Shown here: positions 50,247-59,649 of the stretch, piece by piece
How the letters are laid out: each line of letters opens with the position of its first letter
How positions within the stretch are numbered: the stretch's first letter is position 1
Notes under the pieces: model-generated
Told to the model about the DNA's origin: nothing
Databases searched by the model: none
Seen by the model: the letters and a program-made list of their open reading frames with translations, nothing else
Position numbers and translations under genes: made by a program
Assembly: GCF_051124815.1 (NCBI RefSeq)
Contig: NZ_CP118489.1
Location: forward strand, 186,001 to 250,000
From: Azospirillum sp051124815
Lineage (GTDB): Bacteria > Pseudomonadota > Alphaproteobacteria > Azospirillales > Azospirillaceae
Direction of reading: 5' to 3'
DNA length: 64,000 nucleotides

Positions 50247-51698
50247 TTATTCCGCGCTGGGCGGCGCAAACAGGTAGGGGGAGAGTCCGCGCAAATTCTC
50301 ATCGACGATAAGCCGATGATTCAGCGGCGGAAACGCCCGCTGCGAACAGTCCAGCCGCGGGCAGAGCCGGCAATTCACGCCGATCGGCGTCGCAGCACTG
50401 GTGTTGGACAGGTCGAACCCGTCCGCATAGGTGACTTGCCCCGCATGCTGGACGTCGCAGCCGAGAGCGACGGCAAACTGCTGCGGCGGGCTGCGGTGGC
50501 CGCCGCCAGCCTTCACCACCGTGCGGGCGATGGAGAAATAGGCGGTGCCGTCCGGCATCTCCGCCATCTGGCTGTGGATCTTGCCCGGCGTGCGGAAGGC
50601 CTCATAGACGATCCAGCGCGGGCAACCGCCGCCGAAGCGGGCGAAGTGGAAACCGGCGCCGGAAAAGCGCTTCGACACGTTGCCGGCACTGTCCACCCGC
50701 ATGAAGAAGAAGGGCACGCCCTTGGCCCCCGACCGGTGCAGCGTGGTCAGCCGGTGGCAGACCTGCTCGAACGACGCGTCGAAGCGCCGCCGCAGGATCT
50801 CGATGTCGTAGCGGACCTGGGTCGCCGCCTCGTGGAAGCGGCCGTAGGGCATCAGCACCGCCGCCGCGAAATAATTGGCCAGCCCGATGCGGGACAGCCG
50901 CCGCGCTTCGTCGTCGGACAGGTTGGCGGCGTCGACGATGCCGTTCAGCAGGTCGCGGTGGCGCAGCAGCGCGATCTGGCAGGCCAGCTGGAAGGTGCGG
51001 CCCGACGGCGCCAGCATCTCCGACAGCAGGATGCGCCGGCTGTGGCGGTCGAAGCGGCGCACGGCATAGCCCATCACCTCCGACGGCAGCAGGCGGACGC
51101 GCACGCTGTGCTGGGTGTTCAGCCAGTCGACCAGCCCGCGATAGAGGTCGCCGCGCTCCAGCTTGCCGTCCTGCCACAGGCTTTCCGCCGCCGCCTCCAG
51201 TTCGGGGAAATGGTTGGAGTGGGCCTGGAACAGGTCGCGCACCTCGTCCTGCGGAAAGCCGGTGGCCTGCACCAGATGCAGCTTCTCGCGGTCGGCCACC
51301 CGCTCCGCCAGCGCCTGCAGATCGTCGCGCGCCCCGCGGAAGCCGCGATAGAGCGCCACCACCGCCTGACCCAGCGTCGGCGCCACCGCCGCCAGTTCGC
51401 GGAAATCCTGGTTCTTGATGTCGGAGCCGTCGAACAACGGGTCGGCGAACACCTCGCGCAGTCCCGCCACCAGCCGGCTTTCCTCATCCTCGGCGAAGGC
51501 CTGCAGATCCACCCCGAATTGCTGGCCCAGCTTCAGCAGCAAGGGCACGGTGACCGGGCGCTGGTTGTGCTCGATCAGGTTCAGATAGCTGGGGGAGATG
51601 CCGAGCTGATCGGCCATCTGCGCCTGGGTCAGCCCCTGGTCGCGGCGCAGGCGGCGGACCTTCGGACCCAGCATCGCCTTCTTTTCCATGGTCGCCAC
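50247..51698 (-). CDS. ScfR/RamB-like regulator of acetate and short-chain acyl metabolism
   Basis: 483 residues. The N-terminal Xre-type helix-turn-helix reads GLTQAQMADQLGISPSYLNL IEHNQRPV in two parts: GLTQAQMADQLGISPSYLNL and IEHNQRPV. An ImmA/IrrE-like domain covers about 150-310, and the C-terminal short-chain-fatty-acyl domain (DUF2083) includes the Cys-rich GVNCRLCPRLDCSQRAF. That architecture is shared by RamB, MccR and PrpR of the ScfR family, which control isocitrate lyase or propionate genes. It starts with GTG at 51698 after GGAGGGG. It is divergent from aceA, so it most likely regulates it. Confidence 0.9.
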   Translation of the reverse strand: MATMEKKAMLGPKVRRLRRDQGLTQAQMADQLGISPSYLNLIEHNQRPVTVPLLLKLGQQFGVDLQAFAEDEESRLVAGLREVFADPLFDGSDIKNQDFRELAAVAPTLGQAVVALYRGFRGARDDLQALAERVADREKLHLVQATGFPQDEVRDLFQAHSNHFPELEAAAESLWQDGKLERGDLYRGLVDWLNTQHSVRVRLLPSEVMGYAVRRFDRHSRRILLSEMLAPSGRTFQLACQIALLRHRDLLNGIVDAANLSDDEARRLSRIGLANYFAAAVLMPYGRFHEAATQVRYDIEILRRRFDASFEQVCHRLTTLHRSGAKGVPFFFMRVDSAGNVSKRFSGAGFHFARFGGGCPRWIVYEAFRTPGKIHSQMAEMPDGTAYFSIARTVVKAGGGHRSPPQQFAVALGCDVQHAGQVTYADGFDLSNTSAATPIGVNCRLCPRLDCSQRAFPPLNHRLIVDENLRGLSPYLFAPPSAE

Positions 51699-51725
51699 GG
51701 CACGCCCCTCCGGCAGGTCACTGAC

Positions 51726-51790
51726 TTTACAAGATTTACGGATTTACAGGATTGTGAAGACGGCAGTTTACAAACGGACCTTTTTACAAA
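51726..51790. promoter_or_regulatory. Repeated TTTACAA boxes in the ScfR-aceA region
   Basis: TTTACAA occurs at 51726-51732, and TTTACAAA at 51767-51774 and 51783-51790. Related TTTACgg and TTTACAg lie at 51735 and 51743, and the inverted form TTGTGAA at 51752-51758. This 65-bp cluster is much AT-richer than its surroundings and lies between the divergent regulator and aceA. RamB is known to bind a motif ending TTTGCAAA, so this is a good candidate for the ScfR operator. The rest of the 308-bp gap holds only the aceA leader. Confidence 0.6.
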
Positions 51791-52006
51791 CAAGGGCTTA
51801 TTGCAACGCACTCAGGCGCGGTTTAAGTCTTGTTTCACGGCCGCGCTGTAAAGCGCAAGCGGCCCCGAAGACGGCAAAGTGCAGACGCAACCGGCGGGAG
51901 GAAACGCCGCTGCACAAGAGGCCGCAGGGACCGACAAAAGGCCCGCCCCGAGACCCCAGTTCCGCCCCGATCAACCGGGCTCACCGGACAATAAGGAACC
52001 TGACCC

Positions 52007-53284
<1,278 letters not shown>

Positions 53285-53367
53285 TCGCAGGTTCCGATCA
53301 TCGGGATTGGTCCGTGATCCAGTGTGCGAGCTGGATCTTTTCGAACGGCTGATGCTTTGACTTGCCG

Positions 53368-53400
53368 ACGGCCGGGGGCCTTCCCCCCGGCCGTTTTTTT
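53368..53400 (+). terminator. Rho-independent terminator of aceA
   Basis: ACGGCCGGGGG and CCCCCGGCCGT form a perfect 11-bp stem with a CCTTC loop and end in seven T residues. It lies 84 bp after the stop codon and is the clearest terminator in the window. Confidence 0.92.
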
Positions 53401-53858
53401 GTGTCCGAACAGATCTCGGCCGGTTCAATGGGAATAAGCCTTCGGTTAAGCCACGCCCCTATGGTATGGCAGCCCTGCACCCCATCAACCGGTGGTACGG
53501 TGCGGCCGGCCCGAAAGTCTTGAACTGGGCTGGAAAATGCCGGGAAATCCACTGTCGGGGCCGGTTTACGGGCCGCTGCATCCTTGGGTGCGCCGCGGAA
53601 TCCGTTGTTGACTTGGAACCGCATCGGGACCAATTAAGTCCCCATGCTGAAAACAAACCGATCCGGGACGTAAAGGTCCCACACGCCGGCACCCGACCTT
53701 GGGCTACCGGCGGGCGGAACTGGCCGCCGCGCAACCCCTTGCGCGGCGATGACCGTTTCCCGACCGCCTCCCTCTGCCCCGGCGGGTTCTCCCCTGGCCG
53801 ACATGCCATCGGAGATGCTCCGGCGTTCTTTGGTGAAACGATGAAAGGACACGACAGT
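53401..53858. other. 458-bp non-coding stretch with several hairpins
   Basis: The frame of the next gene stays open here but its translation is low-complexity and unrecognisable, so I treat it as non-coding. Perfect short hairpins include CGCCGCGCAA-cccc-TTGCGCGGCG (53725-53748). GGGAC/GTCCC pairs occur near 53628-53642 and 53667-53682. It may contain a structured leader or small RNA. Nothing matches a riboswitch class I know. Confidence 0.4.
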
Positions 53859-54422
53859 ATGGATCAATCGCTCGCAGGAAAGTCCATCGCCATCCTCGTC
53901 TCCAACGGCTTCGAAGAAGCGGAGATGACCGAGCCGCAACGCGCCCTGATCAAGACCGGGGCCACGCTGCGCACCATCTCCACCGAGACGGGTCTGGTCA
54001 ACGGCTGGCACGGCAAGTCCTGGGGCCATTACTTCCCGGTGGACAAGCATCTGAGCGAGGCGCTGGGCGCCGACTTCGACATGCTGCTGCTGCCGGGCGG
54101 TGAGCGCAGCGTGGCGAAGCTGCAGCAGTCGGCCCACACCCGCCGCATCGTCGGCCATTTCCTGGATGCCGGCAAGCCGATCGCCGCCATCGACCAGGGC
54201 ATCCAGCTGCTGGCGATCCCCGGCAAGCTGCGCGGCCGTCTGCTGGCCGCCCCGGAAGCCTACCGCGCCGACCTGACCGCCGCCGGCGGCCGGATCAGCG
54301 ACGAGGCGCTGGTCGTCGACGACATCACCGTCTCGGCCCTGGGCCAGGACCAGCTGAACGAGTTCGTCGAAGCCGTGGTGAAGCTGTTCACCGAGCTGGG
54401 TTCCGTTCGCAAGGCCGCCTGA
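53859..54422 (+). CDS. DJ-1/PfpI family protein lacking the catalytic cysteine
   Basis: 187 residues with the full PfpI fold: IAILVSNGFEEAEMTEPQRA, the strand-turn LLLPGGERSV, and the C-terminal APEAYRADLTAAGGRISDEA. The nucleophile elbow, normally A-I-C-H-G, reads AAIDQGIQLL, so Cys and His are replaced by Asp112 and Gln113. The conserved Glu (EEAE) is kept. The protein should not act as a protease, amidase or glyoxalase by the usual mechanism. AAAGGAC precedes the ATG at 53859; an ATG at 53841 is also in frame. Confidence 0.88.
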   Translation: MDQSLAGKSIAILVSNGFEEAEMTEPQRALIKTGATLRTISTETGLVNGWHGKSWGHYFPVDKHLSEALGADFDMLLLPGGERSVAKLQQSAHTRRIVGHFLDAGKPIAAIDQGIQLLAIPGKLRGRLLAAPEAYRADLTAAGGRISDEALVVDDITVSALGQDQLNEFVEAVVKLFTELGSVRKAA

Positions 54423-54443
54423 TCTCCATCCTCAGACGGTCCC

Positions 54444-54487
54444 GAAACGGCCGCCGCACCAACAGGGTGCGGCGGCCGTTTCGTTTT
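54444..54487 (+). terminator. Terminator of the PfpI-like gene
   Basis: GAAACGGCCGCCGCACC and its complement form a perfect 17-bp stem (54444-54460 with 54466-54482) with a 5-nt loop, followed by GTTTT. It lies 22 bp after the stop. Confidence 0.9.
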
Positions 54488-54662
54488 GGCGTTCAACTCC
54501 TCCGCCAGTCGTGACAATTGCCCTCCCCTCTGTGATCTCCGACCAATTCACTCACCTTCCGCGTTGATAATTTTAAACGTTCGGATTAGTAAGATTGAGG
54601 GTCGAATAATTCCTTCGGGCAGGACAGCTTCTTGCCGGAAGCTTGGCGGGGGTGCAGGCAAA

Positions 54663-56360
54663 TTGGCTAAAATTCGTTCATTCGGACGGCTGACCATCCG
54701 CGCCAAGATCATCGTCGCCGTGCTCGGCACCGTGGTGATGGCCGCCGCCTTCGGGCTGTTCACGCTCAGCCGGCTGGAAATCCTAAACAATGCCGCCGAG
54801 ACGATGCGCAGCCGCTCGCTGCCTGCGACCCAGCTGGCCGGTCAACTGACCTCCGCCGCGCAGGGCCATCGCATCGCCGAAGCCGCCTATGCGCTCGCCA
54901 CCAACGAGATGCAGGTGAACCAGGCCGAAAAGGGCTGGACCGACGCGGAGGCCGAGGTGAAGGCCCGCCGTCAGGCCGCAGGATCCCGCTTCACCGGCGG
55001 CGAGGGCGCGGCGCGGCTGGCGGCGTTCGACGAGGCCTGGACCGCCTACGCCGCCAATGCCGAGCGGGTGCGCGACCTCGCCCGCGAGGGCAACGCCAAG
55101 TCCGCGGTCAGCGTGTTCAAACGCCCCAGCGCCGTCGCCTTCGCCAGCGTGCAGGAGGCGCTCGACGCGCTGGTCGAGGGCACGATGGTCGATGCCGGCG
55201 CCGTCGCCGACCAGGGCGCGGCGGTCTACAGCAGCGCCCACGGCATGGTGCTGGGCGGGGTGACGCTCTGCACGCTGTTGGCGCTCGGCTTCGGCGCCGT
55301 GCTGGTGCGCGGCATCTCGCGCCCGATTCTCGATGTCGCCGGTTCGCTGGAACGGCTGGCCGCCCGCGACTTCACCGCCAGTTTCGAGGAGGGCCGCCGC
55401 GACGAGATCGGCCGCATGGCCACCGCCGCCCGTGTCTTCCGCGACACCATGCTCGAGACCGAACGCCTGCAGCAGGAGCAGGAACAGCTGAAGACCGCCG
55501 CCGCCGAGGAACGCCGCCGCGAACTGCGCACGCTGGCCGACGGCTTCGAGGCGACGGTGAAGCGCCTTGTCGAGGCGCTGTCCGCCTCCACCGCCGAGAT
55601 GGCCGCCGCCTCCACCGCGATGGCCGAGGGGGCCGCCGAGACCGCGCGCCATTCCGACGCGGTGTCGTCGGCGGCCGGCCGCGCCTCGGCCAATGTCGAC
55701 AGCGTCGCCGCCGCCACCGCCGAACTGTCGGCCAGCTTCGCCGGTATCTCGCAGCTGGTCGCCGATTCCGCCGGGATCGCCGCCGACGCCACCCGCGACG
55801 CCGAACGCAGCACCGCCGTGATGGGCAGCCTCGCCGAAGCCGCCGAAGAGATCGGCAAGGTGGTGGACATGATCTCCGGCATCGCCGGCCAGACCAATCT
55901 GCTGGCGCTGAACGCCACCATCGAGGCCGCCCGCGCCGGAGAGGCCGGCAAGGGCTTCGCCGTGGTGGCGAGCGAGGTGAAGCAGCTCGCCGGCCAGACC
56001 GCCAAGGCGACCGCCGAGATCCAGGCGCGCATCTCCGAGATTCAGAGCGCGTCGGGCACCGCAGTCGACACCATCGGCGCCGTCACCCGCACCATCGCCC
56101 GCCTGAACGAGATATCGTCCGAGGTCGCCGCCGCGGTCGAGCAGCAGAGCGCCGCGGTGGGCGAGATCGCCGCCAACATCCAGGATGCCGCCGACGGCAC
56201 CCGCAGCGTCTCCGACAACATCGCCGCCGTCACTGCCGCCGCCGCGTCCGCCGAGCAGGCGAGCAGCGTCATGGTGCGCTCCGTCGACACCGTCACCGGC
56301 GACGCCGGACGGATGCGGCAGGAGGTGGACGGCTTCCTGGGGGCGTTGCGGGCATCGTAA
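54663..56360 (+). CDS. Methyl-accepting chemotaxis protein
   Basis: About 565 residues. A first membrane segment (IIVAVLGTVVMAAAFGLFTL) leads to a periplasmic four-helix-bundle-like sensor domain. A second segment (MVLGGVTLCTLLALGFGAVLV) is followed by HAMP, then the signalling domain with the hairpin tip VVDMISGIAGQTNLLALNAT and IEAARAGEAGKGFAVVASEV. There is no C-terminal CheR/CheB pentapeptide. The 54488-54662 region is AT-rich and looks like promoter, so a TTG at 54663 after GCGGGGGTG is preferred over an earlier start. The ligand is unknown. Confidence 0.88.
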   Translation: MAKIRSFGRLTIRAKIIVAVLGTVVMAAAFGLFTLSRLEILNNAAETMRSRSLPATQLAGQLTSAAQGHRIAEAAYALATNEMQVNQAEKGWTDAEAEVKARRQAAGSRFTGGEGAARLAAFDEAWTAYAANAERVRDLAREGNAKSAVSVFKRPSAVAFASVQEALDALVEGTMVDAGAVADQGAAVYSSAHGMVLGGVTLCTLLALGFGAVLVRGISRPILDVAGSLERLAARDFTASFEEGRRDEIGRMATAARVFRDTMLETERLQQEQEQLKTAAAEERRRELRTLADGFEATVKRLVEALSASTAEMAAASTAMAEGAAETARHSDAVSSAAGRASANVDSVAAATAELSASFAGISQLVADSAGIAADATRDAERSTAVMGSLAEAAEEIGKVVDMISGIAGQTNLLALNATIEAARAGEAGKGFAVVASEVKQLAGQTAKATAEIQARISEIQSASGTAVDTIGAVTRTIARLNEISSEVAAAVEQQSAAVGEIAANIQDAADGTRSVSDNIAAVTAAAASAEQASSVMVRSVDTVTGDAGRMRQEVDGFLGALRAS

Positions 56361-56415
56361 GCCCCCCATCGAACTTCCTCTGCCGACGACGAGCCCGAGG
56401 GCCGTCGCGACCACC

Positions 56416-56460
56416 GTAAAGCAAGCTGGCGTAAAGCAAGCTGGCGTAAAGCAAGCCGGT
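56416..56460. repeat. Three tandem 15-bp units
   Basis: GTAAAGCAAGCTGGC is repeated at 56416 and 56431, with a third, slightly diverged copy at 56446 (GTAAAGCAAGCCGGT). It lies just after the chemotaxis receptor gene. Period and purity suggest slippage; no protein is convincingly encoded across it. Confidence 0.9.
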
Positions 56461-56698
56461 CACCCATCGGACAGATAGGGGGCGGGCCTGGCAAACTCCT
56501 GCCGCCCTGCCAGTTCCAGAGCGCTGTCGTCGGTTATGGAACCGACGGCGCCCCTCCCCCTTCGCCTTGCCTCTTCCGCATCGCACAAAATCTTTAAAAC
56601 TGCGCCGACTGTGTATCGGTGCATGCCCATTCGTGCCCGCATCCGGCGGAGCGCGACCAAAGCCATGCGCTGATTTTCGCAAGTAAACCATTGATTTT

Positions 56699-56711
56699 GA
56701 GAAGATTTCTC
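56699..56711. promoter_or_regulatory. Inverted repeat upstream of the paa promoter
   Basis: GAGAA-gat-TTCTC is a perfect 5-bp inverted repeat, 42 bp upstream of the candidate -35. It could be an operator for a phenylacetyl-CoA-responsive regulator, but no regulator is encoded nearby. Confidence 0.3.
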
Positions 56712-56752
56712 GACACTAGCCGCCCCACCCCAAAAGCGACACACATTTGCGC

Positions 56753-56781
56753 TTTACAGTCGTTGATCTGTATCATATTTT
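56753..56781 (+). promoter_or_regulatory. Candidate promoter of the paa operon
   Basis: TTTACA and TATTTT are separated by 17 bp, and the -10 ends 48 bp before paaA. This is a consensus match in an AT-rich stretch directly ahead of the operon. Confidence 0.45.
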
Positions 56782-56829
56782 GCTTTCAGGAAATGTTCGC
56801 TGGACGCGCAATCCATCTCGGGGATGCCG

Positions 56830-57843
56830 ATGTACACGCAAGGTTTGGATGCCAAGACCGAGCAGAGCGCTCAACCGTCTCCCCGGCTGGTGACGGAACA
56901 GGAAGCCGCTCTCCAGGGCCGCTTCCAGGAGCGCGTCGACGCCGAAGAGAAGATCGAGCCGCGCGACTGGATGCCGGAGGGCTACCGCCGTACGCTGGTC
57001 CGCCAGATCTCGCAGCACGCCCATTCGGAAATCGTCGGCATGCTGCCGGAAGGGAACTGGGTCACCCGCGCGCCGACGCTGCGCCGCAAGGTGGCTCTGC
57101 TGGCCAAGGTGCAGGACGAGGGAGGGCACGGCCTCTATCTCTACAGCGCCGCCGAGACGCTGGGCGTGACGCGCGACGAGCTGGTCGGCCAGCTGCTGTC
57201 GGGCAAGGCCAAATATTCCAGCATCTTCAACTACCCGACCCCGACCTGGGCCGACATCGGCGCCATCGGCTGGCTGGTGGACGGCGCGGCGATCATGAAT
57301 CAGGTGCCGCTCTGCCGCTGCTCCTACGGCCCCTATGCCCGCGCCATGGTCCGCATCTGCCGGGAGGAGAGCTTCCACCAGCGCCAGGGCTACGAGCTGA
57401 TGCTGGCGCTGGCCCAGGGCACGGCGGAACAGAAGCGGATGGCGCAGGACGCGCTGAACCGCTGGTGGTGGCCGTCGCTGATGATGTTCGGCCCGTCGGA
57501 CGACCAGTCCGCCCACTCCGCCCAGAACATGGCCTGGAAGATCAAGCGCTTCTCCAACGACGAGCTGCGCCAGCGCTTCGTCGACGCCACGGTGCCGCAG
57601 GCGGAGTTCCTGGGCCTGACCATCCCGGACCCGGAGCTGCGCTTCAACGCCGAGACCGGCCATTACGAGTTCGGCGCCATCGACTGGACCGAGTTCAACG
57701 AGATCCTGAAGGGCAACGGCCCCTGCAACCGCGAGCGCATCGAGGCCCGCCGCAAGGCGTGGGACGACGGCGCCTGGGTGCGCGAGGCCGCAATCGCCCA
57801 TGCCGCCAAACGCAAGCAGCGCGCCATGAAGAAGGCCGGCTGA
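56830..57843 (+). CDS. paaA: Phenylacetyl-CoA epoxidase subunit A (catalytic)
   Basis: 337 residues. Diiron subunit that epoxidises the ring of phenylacetyl-CoA. Carboxylate and His ligands of the di-iron helices appear in QISQHAHSEIVGMLPEG, KVQDEGGHGLYLY and CREESFHQRQGYELML. HAHSEIVG and DEGGHG are diagnostic for PaaA. An ATG at 56824 is in frame, but CTCGGGG is better spaced for the one at 56830. It leads the paaABCD cluster. Confidence 0.96.
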   Translation: MYTQGLDAKTEQSAQPSPRLVTEQEAALQGRFQERVDAEEKIEPRDWMPEGYRRTLVRQISQHAHSEIVGMLPEGNWVTRAPTLRRKVALLAKVQDEGGHGLYLYSAAETLGVTRDELVGQLLSGKAKYSSIFNYPTPTWADIGAIGWLVDGAAIMNQVPLCRCSYGPYARAMVRICREESFHQRQGYELMLALAQGTAEQKRMAQDALNRWWWPSLMMFGPSDDQSAHSAQNMAWKIKRFSNDELRQRFVDATVPQAEFLGLTIPDPELRFNAETGHYEFGAIDWTEFNEILKGNGPCNRERIEARRKAWDDGAWVREAAIAHAAKRKQRAMKKAG

Positions 57844-57868
57844 GCCAAGAAATCCGAGGGAACGAGAC

Positions 57869-58171
57869 ATGAAGGATCCGACTATGGACCGCAAAGACTG
57901 GCCGCTGTTCGAGATCTTCATCCGGCCGAAGAACGGGTTGTCGCACAAGCATGTCGGCAGTCTGCACGCCGCCGACGCCCACATGGCGCTGGACAATGCC
58001 CGCGACGTCTACACCCGCCGCGGCGAGGGCGTCAGCATCTGGGCGGTTCCGGCATCCAGCATCGCCGCATCCGACCCGTCGGAGAAGGCCAGCCTGTTCG
58101 ATCCGGCCGACGACAAGGTCTATCGCCACCCGACCTTCTACGACATCCCCGCAGACGTCAAAAATATCTAG
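57869..58171 (+). CDS. paaB: Phenylacetyl-CoA epoxidase subunit B
   Basis: 100 residues. Small subunit needed for assembly of the PaaABCE oxygenase. KDWPLFEIFIRPKNGLSHKH and VGSLHAADAHMALDNARDVY are conserved, as is VSIWAVPASSI. GAGGGAACGAG precedes the ATG at 57869, 25 nt after paaA. Confidence 0.96.
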   Translation: MKDPTMDRKDWPLFEIFIRPKNGLSHKHVGSLHAADAHMALDNARDVYTRRGEGVSIWAVPASSIAASDPSEKASLFDPADDKVYRHPTFYDIPADVKNI

Positions 58172-58186
58172 CTGGAAGTCCATCTG

Positions 58187-58951
58187 ATGAGCACGGATCT
58201 CAAGGATGCCCTGTTCGGCTACACGCTGCGGCTGGGCGACACCTCGCTGGTGCTGGGGCACCGGCTGTCGGAATGGTGCGGCCATGCGCCGGAGCTGGAA
58301 GAGGACATCGCGCTGACCAACGTCGCGCTCGACCTCGTCGGCCATGCCCGCATGCTGCTGACCTATGCCGGCGAGCTTGAAGGCAAGGGCCGCGACGAGG
58401 ACCGCCTCGCCTACCGGCGCGACGTCTTCGACTACCGCAACCACCTGCTGGTCGAGCAGCCCAACCGCGACTTCGGCCACACCATTGTCCGCCAGTTCCT
58501 GCACGATGCCTGGGCGGTGGAGCTGTATGAGCGGCTGTGCGCCTCCAAGGACGAGACGCTGGCCGGCATCGCCGCCAAGGCGGTGAAGGAGGTGCGCTAC
58601 CACGTCCGCCACAGCGGCGACTGGCTGGTGCGGCTTGGCGACGGCACCGACGTCAGCCACGCCAAGGTCGCCGACGCGCTGGGCCGCCTCTGGCCCTACA
58701 CCGGCGAGATGTTCGAGCGCGACGAGGCCGAACAGGCGCTGGTCGCCGCCGGCATCGTCCCCGACCCGGCAGACCTGAAGGCCGGCTGGACCGCCCGCGT
58801 CGAAGCGGTGCTGGAGGAGGCGACGCTCGACCGTCCGGCCGACGGCTGGATGCAGAAGGGCGGCCGCCGCGGCGAGCACAGCGAGCATCTGGGCTATCTG
58901 CTGGCCGAGATGCAGTTCCTGCCGCGCGCCTATCCCGACGCGACTTGGTGA
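58187..58951 (+). CDS. paaC: Phenylacetyl-CoA epoxidase subunit C (structural)
   Basis: 254 residues, ferritin-like but lacking a full di-iron site. It forms the structural partner of PaaA. Conserved blocks are LVLGHRLSEWCGHAPELEED, IALTNVALDLVGHARMLLTY and VKEVRYHVRHSGDWLVRLGD. A GGAAG lies before the ATG at 58187, 15 nt after paaB. Confidence 0.96.
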   Translation: MSTDLKDALFGYTLRLGDTSLVLGHRLSEWCGHAPELEEDIALTNVALDLVGHARMLLTYAGELEGKGRDEDRLAYRRDVFDYRNHLLVEQPNRDFGHTIVRQFLHDAWAVELYERLCASKDETLAGIAAKAVKEVRYHVRHSGDWLVRLGDGTDVSHAKVADALGRLWPYTGEMFERDEAEQALVAAGIVPDPADLKAGWTARVEAVLEEATLDRPADGWMQKGGRRGEHSEHLGYLLAEMQFLPRAYPDATW

Positions 58952-58958
58952 GGCCGAA

Positions 58959-59480
58959 ATGCCGGATGCAGCAGGCTGCTGGGGACCGGAACCGGGCGCC
59001 GACGCGGTCGTGAAGGCCGCCTGGGATGCGCTGGCCGGGGTGATGGATCCGGAGATTCCGGTGCTGAGCATCGTCGATCTCGGCATCGTCCGCGCGGTGT
59101 CCGCCGATGCCGACGGCCGGCTGTCGGTGGCCCTGACGCCGACCTATTCCGGCTGTCCGGCGACCGGCGTGATCGTGCTGGAGGCGGAAACCGCGCTGGC
59201 CCGCGCGCGCCTCGATGCCCACGTCTCGGTGGTGATCGCCCCGCCCTGGACCACCGACTGGATCAGCGACACCGGCCGCGAAAAGCTGGCCGAGGTCGGC
59301 ATCGTCCCGCCGCCGCACTCCGGCAAGCGCGCCCTGACCGCGCCGGAGGAGGTGATCGCCTGCCCGCGCTGCGGCTCGCAGGATACCCGGCAGATCAGCC
59401 GCTTCGGCTCCACCGCCTGCAAGGCTCTGCACGCCTGCAACGCCTGCCTCGAACCGTTCGACGTGTTCAAATGCCATTGA
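58959..59480 (+). CDS. paaD: PaaD, Fe-S assembly factor for the epoxidase
   Basis: 173 residues. An N-terminal MIP18/DUF59 domain (VMDPEIPVLSIVDLGIVRAV; TPTYSGCPATGVI) is followed by a C-terminal Cys-rich ribbon, CPRCGSQDTRQISRFGSTAC and CNACLEPFDVFKCH. In E. coli PaaD is required in vivo, probably to build the PaaE cluster. It starts 7 nt after paaC. paaE follows after a repeat-bearing gap instead of directly. Confidence 0.95.
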   Translation: MPDAAGCWGPEPGADAVVKAAWDALAGVMDPEIPVLSIVDLGIVRAVSADADGRLSVALTPTYSGCPATGVIVLEAETALARARLDAHVSVVIAPPWTTDWISDTGREKLAEVGIVPPPHSGKRALTAPEEVIACPRCGSQDTRQISRFGSTACKALHACNACLEPFDVFKCH

Positions 59481-59501
59481 GTGGAAGCGCCGGCCGCACT
59501 T

Positions 59502-59608
59502 GCCCCCACCTAACCTCCCCCGCTGGGCGGGGGAGGGACTGCCGCCGCTCTCCCGAACAAGCACTTGCCCCCTCCCCTGCGAAGCGGGGGAGGGTCGGGG
59601 TGGGGGCA
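59502..59608. repeat. Composite palindromic repeat, copy 3 (reverse orientation)
   Basis: About 107 bp between paaD and paaE, with ends CCCCCACC and GGTGGGGG and two hairpin arms. Read on the opposite strand its ends match copy 1 at 5901-6005 almost base for base, while the middle differs. It separates paaE from paaABCD by 169 bp and could lower or uncouple paaE expression. Confidence 0.8.
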
Positions 59609-59649
59609 CCCGCCGCGACCACTTCACCGGCCCGACCGAGGACCACCCC

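Larger units (their letters stand above)
56361..56829. other. 469-bp region upstream of the phenylacetate operon
   Basis: No gene is supported. It contains a 15-bp tandem repeat (56416-56460), an AT-richer stretch from 56585 to 56800, a small inverted repeat (56699-56711) and a candidate promoter (56753-56781) listed separately. Confidence 0.6.

Noticed and set aside
53500..53620. Cobalamin-riboswitch-like text between aceA and the PfpI-like gene
   Set aside because: A loose match to the central core was seen, but the B12-box GCCACTG and flanking stems are missing and the downstream gene makes no sense as a target.
53466..53858. N-terminal extension of the PfpI-like protein by about 130 residues
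   Set aside because: The family starts near the ATG at 53859, which has AAAGGAC at proper spacing; the extension has no homologous feel and crosses several hairpins.
54486..54662. Earlier ATG start for the chemotaxis receptor
   Set aside because: The extra 59 residues are not a plausible cytoplasmic leader and the DNA is AT-rich like a promoter, while the TTG at 54663 sits just before the first membrane segment.
56416..56460. CRISPR-like repeats
   Set aside because: Units are contiguous, 15 bp and without spacers; there are no cas genes in the window.
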